In this document: piece by piece, positions 1-9,486 of the stretch
How positions within the stretch are numbered: the stretch's first letter is position 1
Layout of the letters: the number at the start of each line of letters is the position of its first letter
DNA from: Methanobacteriota archaeon
GTDB lineage: Archaea > Thermoplasmatota > Thermoplasmata > Methanomassiliicoccales > Methanomethylophilaceae
Assembly (NCBI GenBank): GCA_023402275.1
Contig: JAEXCH010000004.1
Coordinates: 1 to 64,000, forward strand
DNA: 64,000 nt
Reading direction: 5' to 3'
Translations under genes and position numbers: made by a program
The notes under the pieces: model-generated
Database searches by the model: none
Told to the model about the DNA's origin: nothing
Seen by the model: only the letters and a program-made list of their open reading frames with translations

Positions 1-914
<914 letters not shown>

Positions 915-1145
915 CAAATCCTTGTGACATTATTTACGTCTTCTTGATGGATGAAAAAGAAACTGGCAGTTTACCATGTTTCACCGCTGCTCCGTCGGAC
1001 GGCTCACTCAATCGAATGTCCGTCTAACGGAACATTCGTAGCATCGAACGTCAGAATTCAAGAGTACACGCCTGTTGGCGGAGATCTTGATTCTCCATGA
1101 TGCAACCCCCTATTCGAGGGCCGCGTATTCCCCGTACTTCGGGGG

Positions 1146-1162
1146 AATATATAAGCTTTTTT
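1146..1162 (-). promoter_or_regulatory. 16S rRNA promoter (BRE plus TATA box)
   Basis: On the minus strand an A-rich BRE-like run (1155-1162) is followed by the TATA box TTATATATT (1146-1154). Transcription would begin near 1122, leaving a leader of about 200 nt before the mature 16S 5' end, which would hold one strand of the pre-rRNA processing helix. The rest of 1163-1480 shows no convincing gene; ORFs there lack family features. Confidence 0.75.
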
Positions 1163-1517
1163 ACCCGGGAAGGTTTGTCTTCCCAGACAACAGGATTCAG
1201 TGTCAGAAACGTCCCAATCGAATGGGCGCAATGGTTGAATCCCGCAGAGTCTCCGATACATGTATCCTATTTAATCTTTGCTCAGAAACACTCAGAAAAA
1301 GGCAGGAAAGCACGTGCGAATATGAGGTATCATCCCATTATCCTCACAAGTTGGTATTATTCTATTATTATAATAATGAATATAGCATGTTCGATCCGCA
1401 TGTTGATACGATAACAAATTGCATCAATATATCTAATTATTAGTTTAATAATAAAGAGTGACGACAGCAGGAACAATAGGAAAGCTTAATAGAGATACTG
1501 ATGTTCGGTTGTTTTAA

Positions 1518-1604
1518 GTGGAGGTGGCCCAGCCTGGTAAGGCGATAGACTGCTAATCTATTGTTCGTAAGGACCCGGGGGTTCGAATCCCTCCCTCCAC
1601 GCCA
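1518..1604 (+). tRNA. tRNA-Ser (anticodon GCT), CCA encoded
   Basis: The acceptor stem GTGGAGG (1518-1524) pairs with CCTCCAC (1594-1600). The loop CTGCTAA gives anticodon GCT, and the long variable arm is as expected for a class II tRNA-Ser. The T loop is GTTCGAATC. The discriminator G at 1601 is followed by an encoded CCA (1602-1604). A weak TATA-like GCTTAATAG lies about 30 nt upstream. Confidence 0.96.
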
Positions 1605-1690
1605 TGTTTCTTTGTGAATCCATCTTCTTTTTATTCTTACAATCTGATATTGATGTGCAGATGTCCTCATCGGCAAAGGAGGAATACGAT

Positions 1691-1843
1691 ATGTGCAATC
1701 AGAAAGTGAGATATGATATCGAGATCAGGAACAACGTAGCTTCATTGAAAGAAGTGAGGGTGTTCGATGATAAGACCCTGGAGAAATATCAGAAATGCAG
1801 GGCGTCGGTCTTCAACAAGGAAAAGAGACTGCAACATATCTGA
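1691..1843 (+). CDS. 50-residue protein upstream of DUF1638
   Basis: This short ORF is preceded by a strong Shine-Dalgarno sequence (AAGGAGG, 1676-1682) eight bases before the ATG at 1691, which is why this start is preferred to two in-frame upstream ATGs. The product is charged, has two cysteines (Cys2 and one near residue 36), no membrane segment and no domain I recognise. Its stop lies 11 bases before the start of the DUF1638 gene, so the two are probably translated from one message. It could be a small partner, a leader peptide or a spurious ORF; the RBS is the main support. Confidence 0.5.
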   Translation: MCNQKVRYDIEIRNNVASLKEVRVFDDKTLEKYQKCRASVFNKEKRLQHI

Positions 1844-1854
1844 GTTCGAACAAA

Positions 1855-2667
1855 ATGATAAAGGGAATACTCGGGATAATAGGGTGTCCTGTCCTGGATG
1901 ATGAGATAATATATTCTCTGTACCAGGATCTGGATGAGAAGAAGGTGTATGTGATAGATACATCTCCATCCGATACCCTAAAGGCCAAACTTGAATCGAA
2001 AGGCATACCGTTCACACTTATCGATGAATGGAGCTTTCAGAACGGATATGCTGATATTGACAAGGAGAATTGTTTCAACATCGTGATCTACATGAACAAA
2101 CTGGGCCTACATTCCCGTCCTCAGATACTACGAAAAACACTGGAGGATCAGCTCAAGGACTGCCAAGGTCGCGTTGATGTCATCGCTTTGTATTATGGAT
2201 CGTGCGGTAACGCAGGATGGGATGTCTCAAGATGGGCATCCGATACACTTGACATCCCTGTCTTCGTGTTCAGAGATGAATGCGGGGATGTATGTGATGA
2301 TTGCATTGGTGTTGCCGTAGGCGGACACAAGAGATATTGTGACTTTGTAAAGAGATATCCCGGCATGTTCTACGTCACACCATCCATAGCCGGCAATTGG
2401 GAGGAATATTCAACTGAACTCGATTTCACAAAAGGATTCGAGATCATGAACATATACACCATAAAGGAGGTCTTTGAGGTGTATGGATACAAGAACGCAG
2501 TGAAGATAGATACCGGGATCGGTATCCAAAAGGAAGAATATGACAAAGCCTGCGAACGTTTCTCTGAGGAAACGGGATTGAAACTCCTTGATGCCGATCC
2601 GGATGCGGTCGATCTTTACCCTACGGAAAGACTATACCTTGATGCAAAAACTGCTTTGGGTCCATGA
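1855..2667 (+). CDS. DUF1638 domain protein
   Basis: The 270-residue protein matches my recollection of DUF1638, a family found in methylotrophic methanogens and some anaerobic bacteria, often near corrinoid methyltransferase genes, with unknown biochemistry. Visible features are the motif ALYYGSCGNA and a cysteine-rich segment RDECGDVCDDCIGV, suggesting a metal or cluster site. It has no signal peptide or membrane segment and so is cytoplasmic. The start chosen is the ATG before IKGILGIIGC; an in-frame ATG 20 codons upstream would overlap the small upstream ORF. No methyltransferase gene is present next to it here. Confidence 0.85.
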   Translation: MIKGILGIIGCPVLDDEIIYSLYQDLDEKKVYVIDTSPSDTLKAKLESKGIPFTLIDEWSFQNGYADIDKENCFNIVIYMNKLGLHSRPQILRKTLEDQLKDCQGRVDVIALYYGSCGNAGWDVSRWASDTLDIPVFVFRDECGDVCDDCIGVAVGGHKRYCDFVKRYPGMFYVTPSIAGNWEEYSTELDFTKGFEIMNIYTIKEVFEVYGYKNAVKIDTGIGIQKEEYDKACERFSEETGLKLLDADPDAVDLYPTERLYLDAKTALGP

Positions 2668-2710
2668 TCTTTTTCAATAATCAAATTGATATCCATTGCA
2701 TGAGCCAGTA

Positions 2711-2751
2711 TTGATAATTATCAATATTTAGGATATCCTAAATTAAATATA
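2711..2751 (+). promoter_or_regulatory. Double palindromic operator and TATA box of the MATE gene
   Basis: Two perfect palindromes lie side by side: TTGATAATTATCAA (2711-2724) and ATTTAGGATATCCTAAAT (2726-2743). The second abuts an AT-rich TATA-like element (about 2742-2751). The core TTTAGGATATCCTAAA is repeated exactly at the flavodoxin promoter (40234-40249). A repressor bound here would block TBP/TFB. The layout resembles binding sites of DtxR-type metal regulators (TTAGG...CCTAA), but the regulator is not in this window. Confidence 0.7.
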
Positions 2752-2802
2752 CTCCTTGTTCCATCAACCGTTCAGATCCTTTCCGATCAGGACTTTGATA
2801 AA

Positions 2803-4182
2803 ATGGAAACATCGAATGTGAGAGAAAGATTGCTTACGGATCCTCCGTCAAAACTGTTGGTATCGATGAGCCTTCCGGCCATCATCGCCATGGTGGTGAT
2901 CGGCCTCTACAATCTAATGGATTCCATCTTTGTCGGTCAGTTGGTTGGCCCTAATGAGATGGCCGCGGTCTCGATCGGATACTCCTTTACAATAATAAAC
3001 AGCGGCTTGGCCGTTCTGATCGGAATGGGATCTGCATCCGTATTGTCAAGAGCGATAGGGAGAAGGGATCAGGAGACCGTGGACAAGATAATGGGGAACC
3101 TTGTGTTCCTGATAATCATACTTTCCATTGCGGTCACGATCATAGGGGAACTGTTCACAGAACAGCTTGTGATGCTATCCGGTGCTGAGGGGGACATCAA
3201 GGATTTTGCCGTCAGTTATCTCAGGATAGTGTTCCTGGGATCGATATTCGTTAATTTCGCTCAGGCTGCAAACATGGTGATGCGCGGAGAAGGTGTTCTG
3301 AAAAGAGCGATGATGATCATGATATTCGGAGCGGTCGTGAACCTTGTACTAGATCCGATCATGATCCTGGGAATGCGCGATATGGGATTGGGTGTTGAGG
3401 CAGCGGCCATAGCAACGGTCATCGCACAGATATCCCAGGCAGCAATAACACTATACTATTTCAAGAAGAAGAGCCAGAATGTCAGGATCCATAAGATAAG
3501 ATTAGAACGGAGCATCGTTCCCGGGATAATGAAGGTCGGGATATCAGCTATGCTGATGCAGTGGGTAACGCTTGTTCAGTATGTTGTGATCTACTACGTT
3601 GCTGCGAAGTATGGAGGATCAGATTGGCAGATAATAATGAGTGCTGCGATGAGGATCCAAGCGTTCGCATTCATACCTCTTTGGGGAATAACCCAAGGAT
3701 TCCAGCCTGTTGCTGGAACAAATTACGGTGCGAATAAATTCGATCGAGTGAAGAGCTGTATGAAGATCTTCACGATATGGTCCACGATACTGACGTTGAT
3801 ATTCTTCATTCCCATCGAGTTGTTCCCGAACACCATGCTATCGCTATTCATAACCGATCCTGCGATAGTCTCCATGGGTGTCAACGATCTGCGTATGCTG
3901 TTCAGTACATTCTTCCTGCTGGGATTCGTGATAATGTCTGTGACCCTGTTCCAGTCCTTAGGTAAGGGAGGTAAGGCGATAATGATCATCGTGCCTCAAC
4001 AGCTGTTGATAGTTGTTCCTCTGTTGTTCATATTACCATCCATAGGAGGATTGGGCGTTCACGGATTGTTCATGGCACCAGCGATAGCCACGGTCGCAGT
4101 GTTCATTTACACAATAGTGATGGTATTGAACGAATTCAAGGACATGAACAGAAAAGCAGCATCGACCGCAGTGATATCTTGA
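2803..4182 (+). CDS. MATE family multidrug/toxin efflux transporter
   Basis: This 459-residue integral membrane protein has about 12 hydrophobic segments in two homologous halves, the usual size and layout of MATE exporters (cation/drug antiporters). The N-terminal half contains the family-typical NLMDSIFVGQLVG and the second half repeats a related pattern around residue 270-300. It is expected in the cytoplasmic membrane, exporting organic cations or other toxic compounds at the cost of an ion gradient; the substrate cannot be read from the sequence. It is monocistronic and lies behind a perfect palindromic operator shared with the flavodoxin gene at 40.2 kb, suggesting joint control. Confidence 0.93.
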   Translation: METSNVRERLLTDPPSKLLVSMSLPAIIAMVVIGLYNLMDSIFVGQLVGPNEMAAVSIGYSFTIINSGLAVLIGMGSASVLSRAIGRRDQETVDKIMGNLVFLIIILSIAVTIIGELFTEQLVMLSGAEGDIKDFAVSYLRIVFLGSIFVNFAQAANMVMRGEGVLKRAMMIMIFGAVVNLVLDPIMILGMRDMGLGVEAAAIATVIAQISQAAITLYYFKKKSQNVRIHKIRLERSIVPGIMKVGISAMLMQWVTLVQYVVIYYVAAKYGGSDWQIIMSAAMRIQAFAFIPLWGITQGFQPVAGTNYGANKFDRVKSCMKIFTIWSTILTLIFFIPIELFPNTMLSLFITDPAIVSMGVNDLRMLFSTFFLLGFVIMSVTLFQSLGKGGKAIMIIVPQQLLIVVPLLFILPSIGGLGVHGLFMAPAIATVAVFIYTIVMVLNEFKDMNRKAASTAVIS

Positions 4183-4287
4183 AACTCTGCCATTCTCAGC
4201 AGCCTATGTGCCAAATGATACTACATGAGTGGACATTCAGAGAATGTTCGAGAAACATTAATGTACCCTCAAGCCCCTTGAAACAGT

Positions 4288-4929
4288 ATGAAGCTGTTCG
4301 TAGTTTCTGATATACACGGAGATGTATCGACCACTGATTGGATCAACTCCCAGTCAGAATACCATGAGGCAGACTACATACTGATCCTAGGGGACATAAC
4401 AGATTTCGGTCCTGAGGAAAGGGTTGCGGAGATACTTGGTCCTTTGAAGGGAGACGTCTATGCAATACCTGGCAACTGCGATCCGCTCACTGTTCCTGAG
4501 AGAGTGTCTGAGGTCGCGATCGACATGCACGGAAAGACCGCGGACCTTGACGGTTTCCATGTTGCGGGATTGGGAGGTTCCAATCCGACCATATTCGATA
4601 CGCCTTTCGAACTTGATGAGAAAGAGATATATGACCGTCTAAAACCGATCTCAAGGGAAGGTATGATACTGATGGTCCATGCTCCGGCTCACGGAATAAA
4701 CGATATGATACCTTCCGGTGCGAACGTGGGCAGTGGGTCCATACTGAAGATAGTCAAAGAGTTCAGGCCCATACTGGTTCTTAGCGGACATATACATGAG
4801 GATTATGGAGTGAAATTCGTCGATGGGACGACTTTCGTCAACCCCGGCCCTGCAAAGGATGGTATGTACGCCATTGTCGAGATAGATGACGGAGCGGTCA
4901 GTGCAGAGCTGTTCACTGTATCTAAATAA
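4288..4929 (+). CDS. YfcE-type calcineurin-like metallophosphoesterase
   Basis: The 213-residue protein shows the ordered metal-binding motifs of the calcineurin-like phosphoesterase fold: SDIHGD at the N-terminus, LGDITD, GNCD, a central HAPAHG and SGHIHED near residue 165. The GNCD form (instead of GNHD) and the size fit the compact YfcE/MJ0936 phosphodiesterase branch, cytoplasmic enzymes that hydrolyse phosphodiester model substrates and whose natural substrate is often unknown. It reads toward the S8e gene, whose own promoter begins about 20 bases after this stop. Confidence 0.88.
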   Translation: MKLFVVSDIHGDVSTTDWINSQSEYHEADYILILGDITDFGPEERVAEILGPLKGDVYAIPGNCDPLTVPERVSEVAIDMHGKTADLDGFHVAGLGGSNPTIFDTPFELDEKEIYDRLKPISREGMILMVHAPAHGINDMIPSGANVGSGSILKIVKEFRPILVLSGHIHEDYGVKFVDGTTFVNPGPAKDGMYAIVEIDDGAVSAELFTVSK

Positions 4930-4950
4930 ATAAGGGCAGATTGAAAAAGG

Positions 4951-4959
4951 TTTATATAG
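4951..4959 (+). promoter_or_regulatory. TATA box of the S8e gene
   Basis: TTTATATAG at 4951-4959 follows an A/G-rich BRE-like run. Initiation about 25 bases downstream, near 4978, would leave a leader of only about 10 bases before the S8e ATG at 4988, arguing for that start rather than an in-frame codon at 4970. Confidence 0.65.
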
Positions 4960-4987
4960 AGAACCGTAATTGGCAGATTCGATAACA

Positions 4988-5371
4988 ATGGCACTTTGGC
5001 AGGGAAAATCAAAGAAGAAGCCCACTGGCGGTAGGCTTGTCCTCAGCAGAGGAAAGAGGAAATTCGAGATCAGCAGGGAGAAACAGTTCACAAAGGTTGG
5101 AAAACAATCCCTGAAGCAGTACCGTGGAATGGGCGGAAGCACCAAGACAGGTATGCTCGTCGCAGAATATGCGAATGTGGTAGACAAGAAGACCAACACC
5201 GTCCAGAAAGCAAAGATCATCAACGTTACAGTGAACCCTGCCGATCCTAACTACGTTCAGCGTAACATACTCAACAAAGGTGCCAAGATAAAGACCGAGC
5301 TCGGTGAGGCGATCGTCACATCGAGACCGGGACAGGATGGAGCGATCAACGCCGTCCTCATAGAGAACTGA
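4988..5371 (+). CDS. rps8e: 30S ribosomal protein S8e
   Basis: The 127-residue basic protein begins MALWQGKSKKKPTGG, the characteristic start of archaeal and eukaryotic S8e, and has the family's usual length. It binds 16S rRNA in the small subunit and is absent from bacteria. I chose the ATG at 4988 because the family begins there and the TATA box at 4951 puts the transcript start after the alternative codon at 4970. The gene is followed by a strong hairpin-T-tract terminator, so it is probably transcribed alone. Confidence 0.97.
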   Translation: MALWQGKSKKKPTGGRLVLSRGKRKFEISREKQFTKVGKQSLKQYRGMGGSTKTGMLVAEYANVVDKKTNTVQKAKIINVTVNPADPNYVQRNILNKGAKIKTELGEAIVTSRPGQDGAINAVLIEN

Positions 5372-5374
5372 GTT

Positions 5375-5404
5375 CGGACCTGTGGTCCGGCTCCTTTTCT
5401 TTTT
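5375..5404 (+). terminator. Hairpin-T-tract terminator after S8e
   Basis: The stem CGGACC (5375-5380) pairs with GGTCCG (5384-5389) around a three-base loop, and a T-rich run (5395-5404) follows. Confidence 0.7.
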
Positions 5405-5451
5405 ACAACAACTTCCTTTTTAACCTGATTCTGCATTATTACTGTGATAAT

Positions 5452-5748
5452 ATGGCATACGATGAGGATACCGCGATAACGATATGGCCCGAATACTTCG
5501 ATATCGAAAGGACCAGATCAATGGGCAGAAGGCTTCCCAAGGATCTTTGTGTTAAGAATCCCGATATAGATATCATAGCAAAGGGAGCTCTCATTCTGGA
5601 CCTTGAGTACCAGGTCTTCGAGAATAAGGCATACCCTGCGAACTGGGCTGCCAAACGCGGCTGCGTAAAGGTCGAGAGAGGAAAGCTATCAAAGACCGAG
5701 CTTCTGCCACAGATCGCAGAGGTCCTTGTGAAGAACCAGAAGAAATGA
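5452..5748 (+). CDS. srp19: Signal recognition particle 19 kDa protein
   Basis: The 98-residue basic protein carries the SRP19 pattern, with an N-terminal ITIWPEYFDIERTRSMGRR and the following residues GRRLPK. SRP19 binds the tips of helices 6 and 8 of SRP RNA and prepares it for SRP54 binding during co-translational membrane targeting. Length matches archaeal SRP19 (about 90-100 residues). Its stop overlaps the start of the next gene by 4 bases (ATGA), so the two are translationally coupled. Confidence 0.93.
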   Translation: MAYDEDTAITIWPEYFDIERTRSMGRRLPKDLCVKNPDIDIIAKGALILDLEYQVFENKAYPANWAAKRGCVKVERGKLSKTELLPQIAEVLVKNQKK

Positions 5749-7148
5749 TATCCAATTTGGATTCCGCGGTCATCGATGCCAATTGCGAGTCCATGGGCAT
5801 ATCCATATCCGAACTAATGACGAATGCCGGAACGGCGGTATCCTCCTTACTCAAGGAAAGATTCCATGGAAAGAGGATCGCATTCGTTTGCGGCAATGGT
5901 AACAACGGCGGCGATGGAATATTCGCTGCAGGCATGATGCCCGGAGAGAATGTTACGATATACCTTCTAAAACCTATCGATTCAATCAAAAACCCTGACA
6001 TCAAGGAAAGACTTTCAACATTGGGATGTTCTGTAAAGGATTTCAGATCATTGGACCTCAGCATGTACGAGGTTCTGGTCGATTGCGCCTTGGGCACAGG
6101 TATCAAGGGAGGGGTCAAACAACCTTATGAGGACTTCATAAAAAGAACTAAGGAATTCTCAGGGATCATAGTGTCTGTTGATGTACCTTCCGGATTAGGT
6201 ACGCACACCCACGTGAACCCCAGTATAACGATCACATTCCATGATATGAAGGAAGGAATGAACAAGAATAATTCAGGCGAGATAATAATCGCCGATATCG
6301 GCATTCCCAGTGAAGCATACGATAGGATAGGCCCAGGAGATATGGTCCGGTATCCCGTGTCCTGCGATGATAGCCATAAGGGTTCCAACGGAAGGTTGCT
6401 GATAATAGGCGGCGGCCCATATTACGGTGCACCGGCCATGTCTGCGCTTGCTGCATTGAGGATAGGCGTGGATATCGTCAGACTTGCAGTACCTGAGTCA
6501 TGTTATTCGATCATAGCAGGATTCTCTCCGGTCTTTACGATGACCGACCTTGAAGGGGACATAATAAAGAAAGACCATGTCGATCCGCTTCTTGACCTTA
6601 CACAGGAATTCGATGCCGTGCTAATAGGTCCTGGAGCAGGAACATCCGATGAGACCAGGAATGCAATAAATGATCTTGTCTCCCGTTGCACCATACCCAT
6701 GGTTATAGATGCAGACGGACTGACCGCGCTGGGGCCATCACCAAAGATGAATGGAAAGGCTGTCCTTACACCGCACAGAAAGGAGTTTGAGAGACTTGGA
6801 GGGAATATCGGCGATAAGGTCGATATGAATGTCAAGGAATTGGCCAAGAAGACCAATTCAACGATCCTTCTCAAAGGTCCTGTGGACATCGTGTCGGATG
6901 GTAACAGGGTCCGCTACAATGATACCGGGACCCCCGGAATGACAGGCGCAGGAACAGGGGATGTCCTTGCAGGTATTGTCGCAGGATTGTTGGCTAAGGG
7001 AATGAACTGTTTTGATTCCGCATCGCTTGGTGCATTCATATCCGGAAAGGCAGGGGAATATGCTTTCGACAAAGGATCCTACGGAATGATAGCAACGGAT
7101 GTCATCGATGAGATACCGAATGTTCTGAAGGGATACATCAGGGATTGA
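5745..7148 (+). CDS. nnr: Bifunctional NAD(P)HX epimerase/dehydratase
   Basis: The 467-residue protein is a fusion of a YjeF N-terminal epimerase domain (about residues 1-200, with CGNGNNGGDG) and a C-terminal ADP/ATP-dependent dehydratase of the ribokinase-like fold (about 215-460, with GPGAGTSDET and the catalytic-site motif GTGDVLAGIVAG). Together they repair hydrated, inactive NADHX and NADPHX, with the C-terminal part doing the nucleotide-dependent dehydration. Fusion of the two domains is usual in archaea and bacteria. It overlaps srp19 by 4 bases and is followed after one base by another phosphoesterase gene, forming a three-gene operon. Confidence 0.95.
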   Translation: MISNLDSAVIDANCESMGISISELMTNAGTAVSSLLKERFHGKRIAFVCGNGNNGGDGIFAAGMMPGENVTIYLLKPIDSIKNPDIKERLSTLGCSVKDFRSLDLSMYEVLVDCALGTGIKGGVKQPYEDFIKRTKEFSGIIVSVDVPSGLGTHTHVNPSITITFHDMKEGMNKNNSGEIIIADIGIPSEAYDRIGPGDMVRYPVSCDDSHKGSNGRLLIIGGGPYYGAPAMSALAALRIGVDIVRLAVPESCYSIIAGFSPVFTMTDLEGDIIKKDHVDPLLDLTQEFDAVLIGPGAGTSDETRNAINDLVSRCTIPMVIDADGLTALGPSPKMNGKAVLTPHRKEFERLGGNIGDKVDMNVKELAKKTNSTILLKGPVDIVSDGNRVRYNDTGTPGMTGAGTGDVLAGIVAGLLAKGMNCFDSASLGAFISGKAGEYAFDKGSYGMIATDVIDEIPNVLKGYIRD

Positions 7149-7149
7149 T

Positions 7150-7941
7150 ATGGACATACAACCTGTTCACGGAATACCTGCCCTAAGAGCGGATGAATAT
7201 CTGATCATAGGGGACCTCCATATCGGAGTGGAGTCCCATCTTAGAAAGAAGGGATTCCACATTACATCAAGGACAGATGACATGTTCGATATGATCGTGG
7301 AAGCTGCCGATGATTCGGCCAGCAGATTGATCGTTCTCGGTGACGTAAAGGACTCCGTTCCCGGATCCACCAAACAGGAGTATCGCGAGATACCTGTGTT
7401 CTTCGAAAGACTATTGGACCGTTTCGACAGTGTTGATGTTGTTAGGGGAAACCATGATACGAACATAGAGGAATTCCTACCCGGTCACGTCAGGATCAGA
7501 CCTGCAACAGGAATGAAGGTGGAGGATACGGGATTCGTACACGGGCACACTTGGCCTTCCAAGGATGTCATGGATTCCGAGACCTTGATAATGGCCCATG
7601 ATCATCCTGCCATAATGTTCAGGGATGGGGTTGGGAGACAGGTCAACGAACCTTGCTGGGTCAGAGGGAGGTTCATGATGGATAGTTCGGAAAGGTATGA
7701 CAGATTACCTAGGAACTTCATCATCATACCGGCATTCAACAGGATGTTGGGAGGATCCCCCGTGAATATCATCGATGAGCCTTTGTTGGGTCCTATCATG
7801 GGCGGAGACCTTTTGGATCTCGAGAATGCATCGGTACACCTTTTGGATGGTGTGGACCTCGGAAAGCTGAAGGACCTCATGATCAAAGGAAGCGAGACCC
7901 GACAATGGGGAAAGAGAATAAAAGTGAAAAAGGTTGAATAA
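7150..7941 (+). CDS. Calcineurin-like metallophosphoesterase (Lhr-linked type)
   Basis: The 263-residue protein has the metallophosphoesterase motifs in order: IGDLHIG, LGDVKDS, RGNHDT, GHTWP and MAHDHP. Length and motif spacing fit the archaeal family often called Lhr-associated or ICC-like phosphoesterase, usually encoded near DNA repair helicases in other genomes; no such helicase is adjacent here. It is the last gene of the srp19-nnr operon and ends just before a terminator placed between it and the convergent hydrogenase operon. The natural substrate is unknown; nucleic acid phosphodiesters are an inference from the family. Confidence 0.87.
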   Translation: MDIQPVHGIPALRADEYLIIGDLHIGVESHLRKKGFHITSRTDDMFDMIVEAADDSASRLIVLGDVKDSVPGSTKQEYREIPVFFERLLDRFDSVDVVRGNHDTNIEEFLPGHVRIRPATGMKVEDTGFVHGHTWPSKDVMDSETLIMAHDHPAIMFRDGVGRQVNEPCWVRGRFMMDSSERYDRLPRNFIIIPAFNRMLGGSPVNIIDEPLLGPIMGGDLLDLENASVHLLDGVDLGKLKDLMIKGSETRQWGKRIKVKKVE

Positions 7942-7963
7942 AGAGGGTCTCCCCTCTGTTTTT
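7942..7963 (+). terminator. Terminator between convergent operons
   Basis: The stem AGAGGG (7942-7947) pairs with CCCTCT (7952-7957), followed by GTTTTT. It ends the plus-strand phosphoesterase operon, five bases before the stop of minus-strand mvhA. Confidence 0.65.
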
Positions 7964-7967
7964 ACGT

Positions 7968-9485
7968 TCAGTTCCTGGAAACTGTCTTGTACTCAGAACC
8001 GTCAGCGTTCCTGATCACTGCCTTGAGGGGCATCTGACCGGGCAGGCTGTGTGTAGCACATGAGTTGCATGGATCATACACTCTGAATGCCATCTCGACC
8101 ATGTTCAACAGACCGGGTGAGACCTCATAGTCCTTTATCAGGGCCTTTGCGATCTTCACTGTATCGACGTTGATCGGACCGTTGTTGTTGGTCGTTCCCA
8201 CAACAAGGTTACAGGCAGTGACTATACCGTTCTGGTCGCATGTGTAGTCGTGTGTGAGTGTACCTCTCGGTGCCTCCACACATCCTACTCCGCGTCCTCC
8301 GGGCTGGATGTCCTTCTGCTTTATGTTGGGGTCTGTGACGTTGGGGTTGTATGCATTCTCATGCACCTTCTCCGCAGCGTACAGCATCTCGATGATCCTT
8401 GCCCAGTGTGTTGCCAGGTTGAAGTGTACCGGACCTTCTACTCCAAGGCTCTTGAATGTTGCCCTGAACTCCTCGAATGCTGCCTGTGCCTTCGGCGTGG
8501 ATATGCCGTCGGCTGCATTCAGCCTTCCGAGCGGGGTCGCACGGTACAATCCATTGTCGATGCCTGCAACGAGTCCCTTGTATCCGGGTTTCTTCATGTA
8601 CGGGAACTTCTCATAGGACCACGGTTCAACAGCCTCTCCGATGTGGTCGAGGTAGTCGAATGCGTTGTACTTGTCGTGTTCCTTTCCGGTCGGGTCAACG
8701 ACCCTGACAAGTCCGTCATGGAACTCAAGCTGGTTCTTAGAGTTGACAAGACCCATGTTGTAGAACTCATTGTAATACAGATCCGGGTTCTTGATTATGT
8801 CCAGATACTCTGAGTTCTCAAGAACGACACTCTTGAAGACACCCAAGGAGGTCTCGGCGAATGCGACAAGGTTGTCCGCATATCCCTGGATCTCCTTTGA
8901 TTCCTCGTTGTTGATCGCTTTGCTCACTCCACCGGGAACACCCATCACGGGGTGTGTCGGTTTTCCGCCGATTATTCCCTGGATCTTCTGAGCTTCGGCA
9001 CGTGCCTTGAGAACAGCTGATCCAAGTTCCAATCCAACGCGTGCAACAACACCCAGGACATTCCTCTCGGCTGCCGGTGCGGCAGGCCCGCAGACGAAGT
9101 CGGGTGCGGCCAACGCATAGAAGTGCGCTATGTGGCTGTGCACGAAGTGTGCATGGTAGAAGAGGTCCCTGAGAAGGAACGCTGCATCCGTCGGTTTCGT
9201 GTTGTAACATCCGTCTATGGCCTTTGTTGAGGCCAAGTGGTGTGCTCCGGGACAGACACCGCAAAGTCTTGCTGTGATCTGGTTGAGCTCCGTTACCTTC
9301 CTGCCGATGCAGAATCTCTCGAATCCTCTGACCTCAGGTACCTGCCAGTATGCGTTACTGACGTTCCCGCTGTCATCCAGGAATATCTCTATCTTTCCGT
9401 GACCCTCGAGTCTTGTTATGGGATCCACGGTCACCCTGTTAGAGGTGGCCTTCTGCTTATCATCCCAAATGATTGGTCCTGTCAT
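7968..9485 (-). CDS. mvhA: F420-non-reducing [NiFe] hydrogenase, large subunit
   Basis: The 505-residue protein holds both nickel-ligand motifs of [NiFe] hydrogenases: RLCGVCPGAHH near residue 75 and DPCNSCATH near the C-terminus. About 25 residues follow the last His, the kind of tail removed by a maturation protease after Ni insertion. As MvhA it oxidises H2 and passes electrons through MvhG and MvhD to HdrA, where they are bifurcated between ferredoxin and heterodisulfide CoM-S-S-CoB. It is the last gene of hdrA-mvhD-mvhG-mvhA, one base after mvhG. No protease gene is visible in the window. Confidence 0.97.
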   Translation of the reverse strand: MTGPIIWDDKQKATSNRVTVDPITRLEGHGKIEIFLDDSGNVSNAYWQVPEVRGFERFCIGRKVTELNQITARLCGVCPGAHHLASTKAIDGCYNTKPTDAAFLLRDLFYHAHFVHSHIAHFYALAAPDFVCGPAAPAAERNVLGVVARVGLELGSAVLKARAEAQKIQGIIGGKPTHPVMGVPGGVSKAINNEESKEIQGYADNLVAFAETSLGVFKSVVLENSEYLDIIKNPDLYYNEFYNMGLVNSKNQLEFHDGLVRVVDPTGKEHDKYNAFDYLDHIGEAVEPWSYEKFPYMKKPGYKGLVAGIDNGLYRATPLGRLNAADGISTPKAQAAFEEFRATFKSLGVEGPVHFNLATHWARIIEMLYAAEKVHENAYNPNVTDPNIKQKDIQPGGRGVGCVEAPRGTLTHDYTCDQNGIVTACNLVVGTTNNNGPINVDTVKIAKALIKDYEVSPGLLNMVEMAFRVYDPCNSCATHSLPGQMPLKAVIRNADGSEYKTVSRN

Positions 9486-9486
9486 C

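Noticed and set aside
1255..1266. Palindrome GATACATGTATC in the rRNA upstream region
   Set aside because: Short, outside the core promoter, and not repeated at another promoter in the window.
1075..1443. Overlapping ORFs of 105-122 codons in the rRNA leader/promoter
   Set aside because: They run through the rRNA leader and promoter, have no RBS and no protein-like family pattern.
8250..8813. Long plus-strand ORFs opposite mvhA, mvhG and hdrA
   Set aside because: They are antisense shadows of strongly conserved hydrogenase and Hdr genes.
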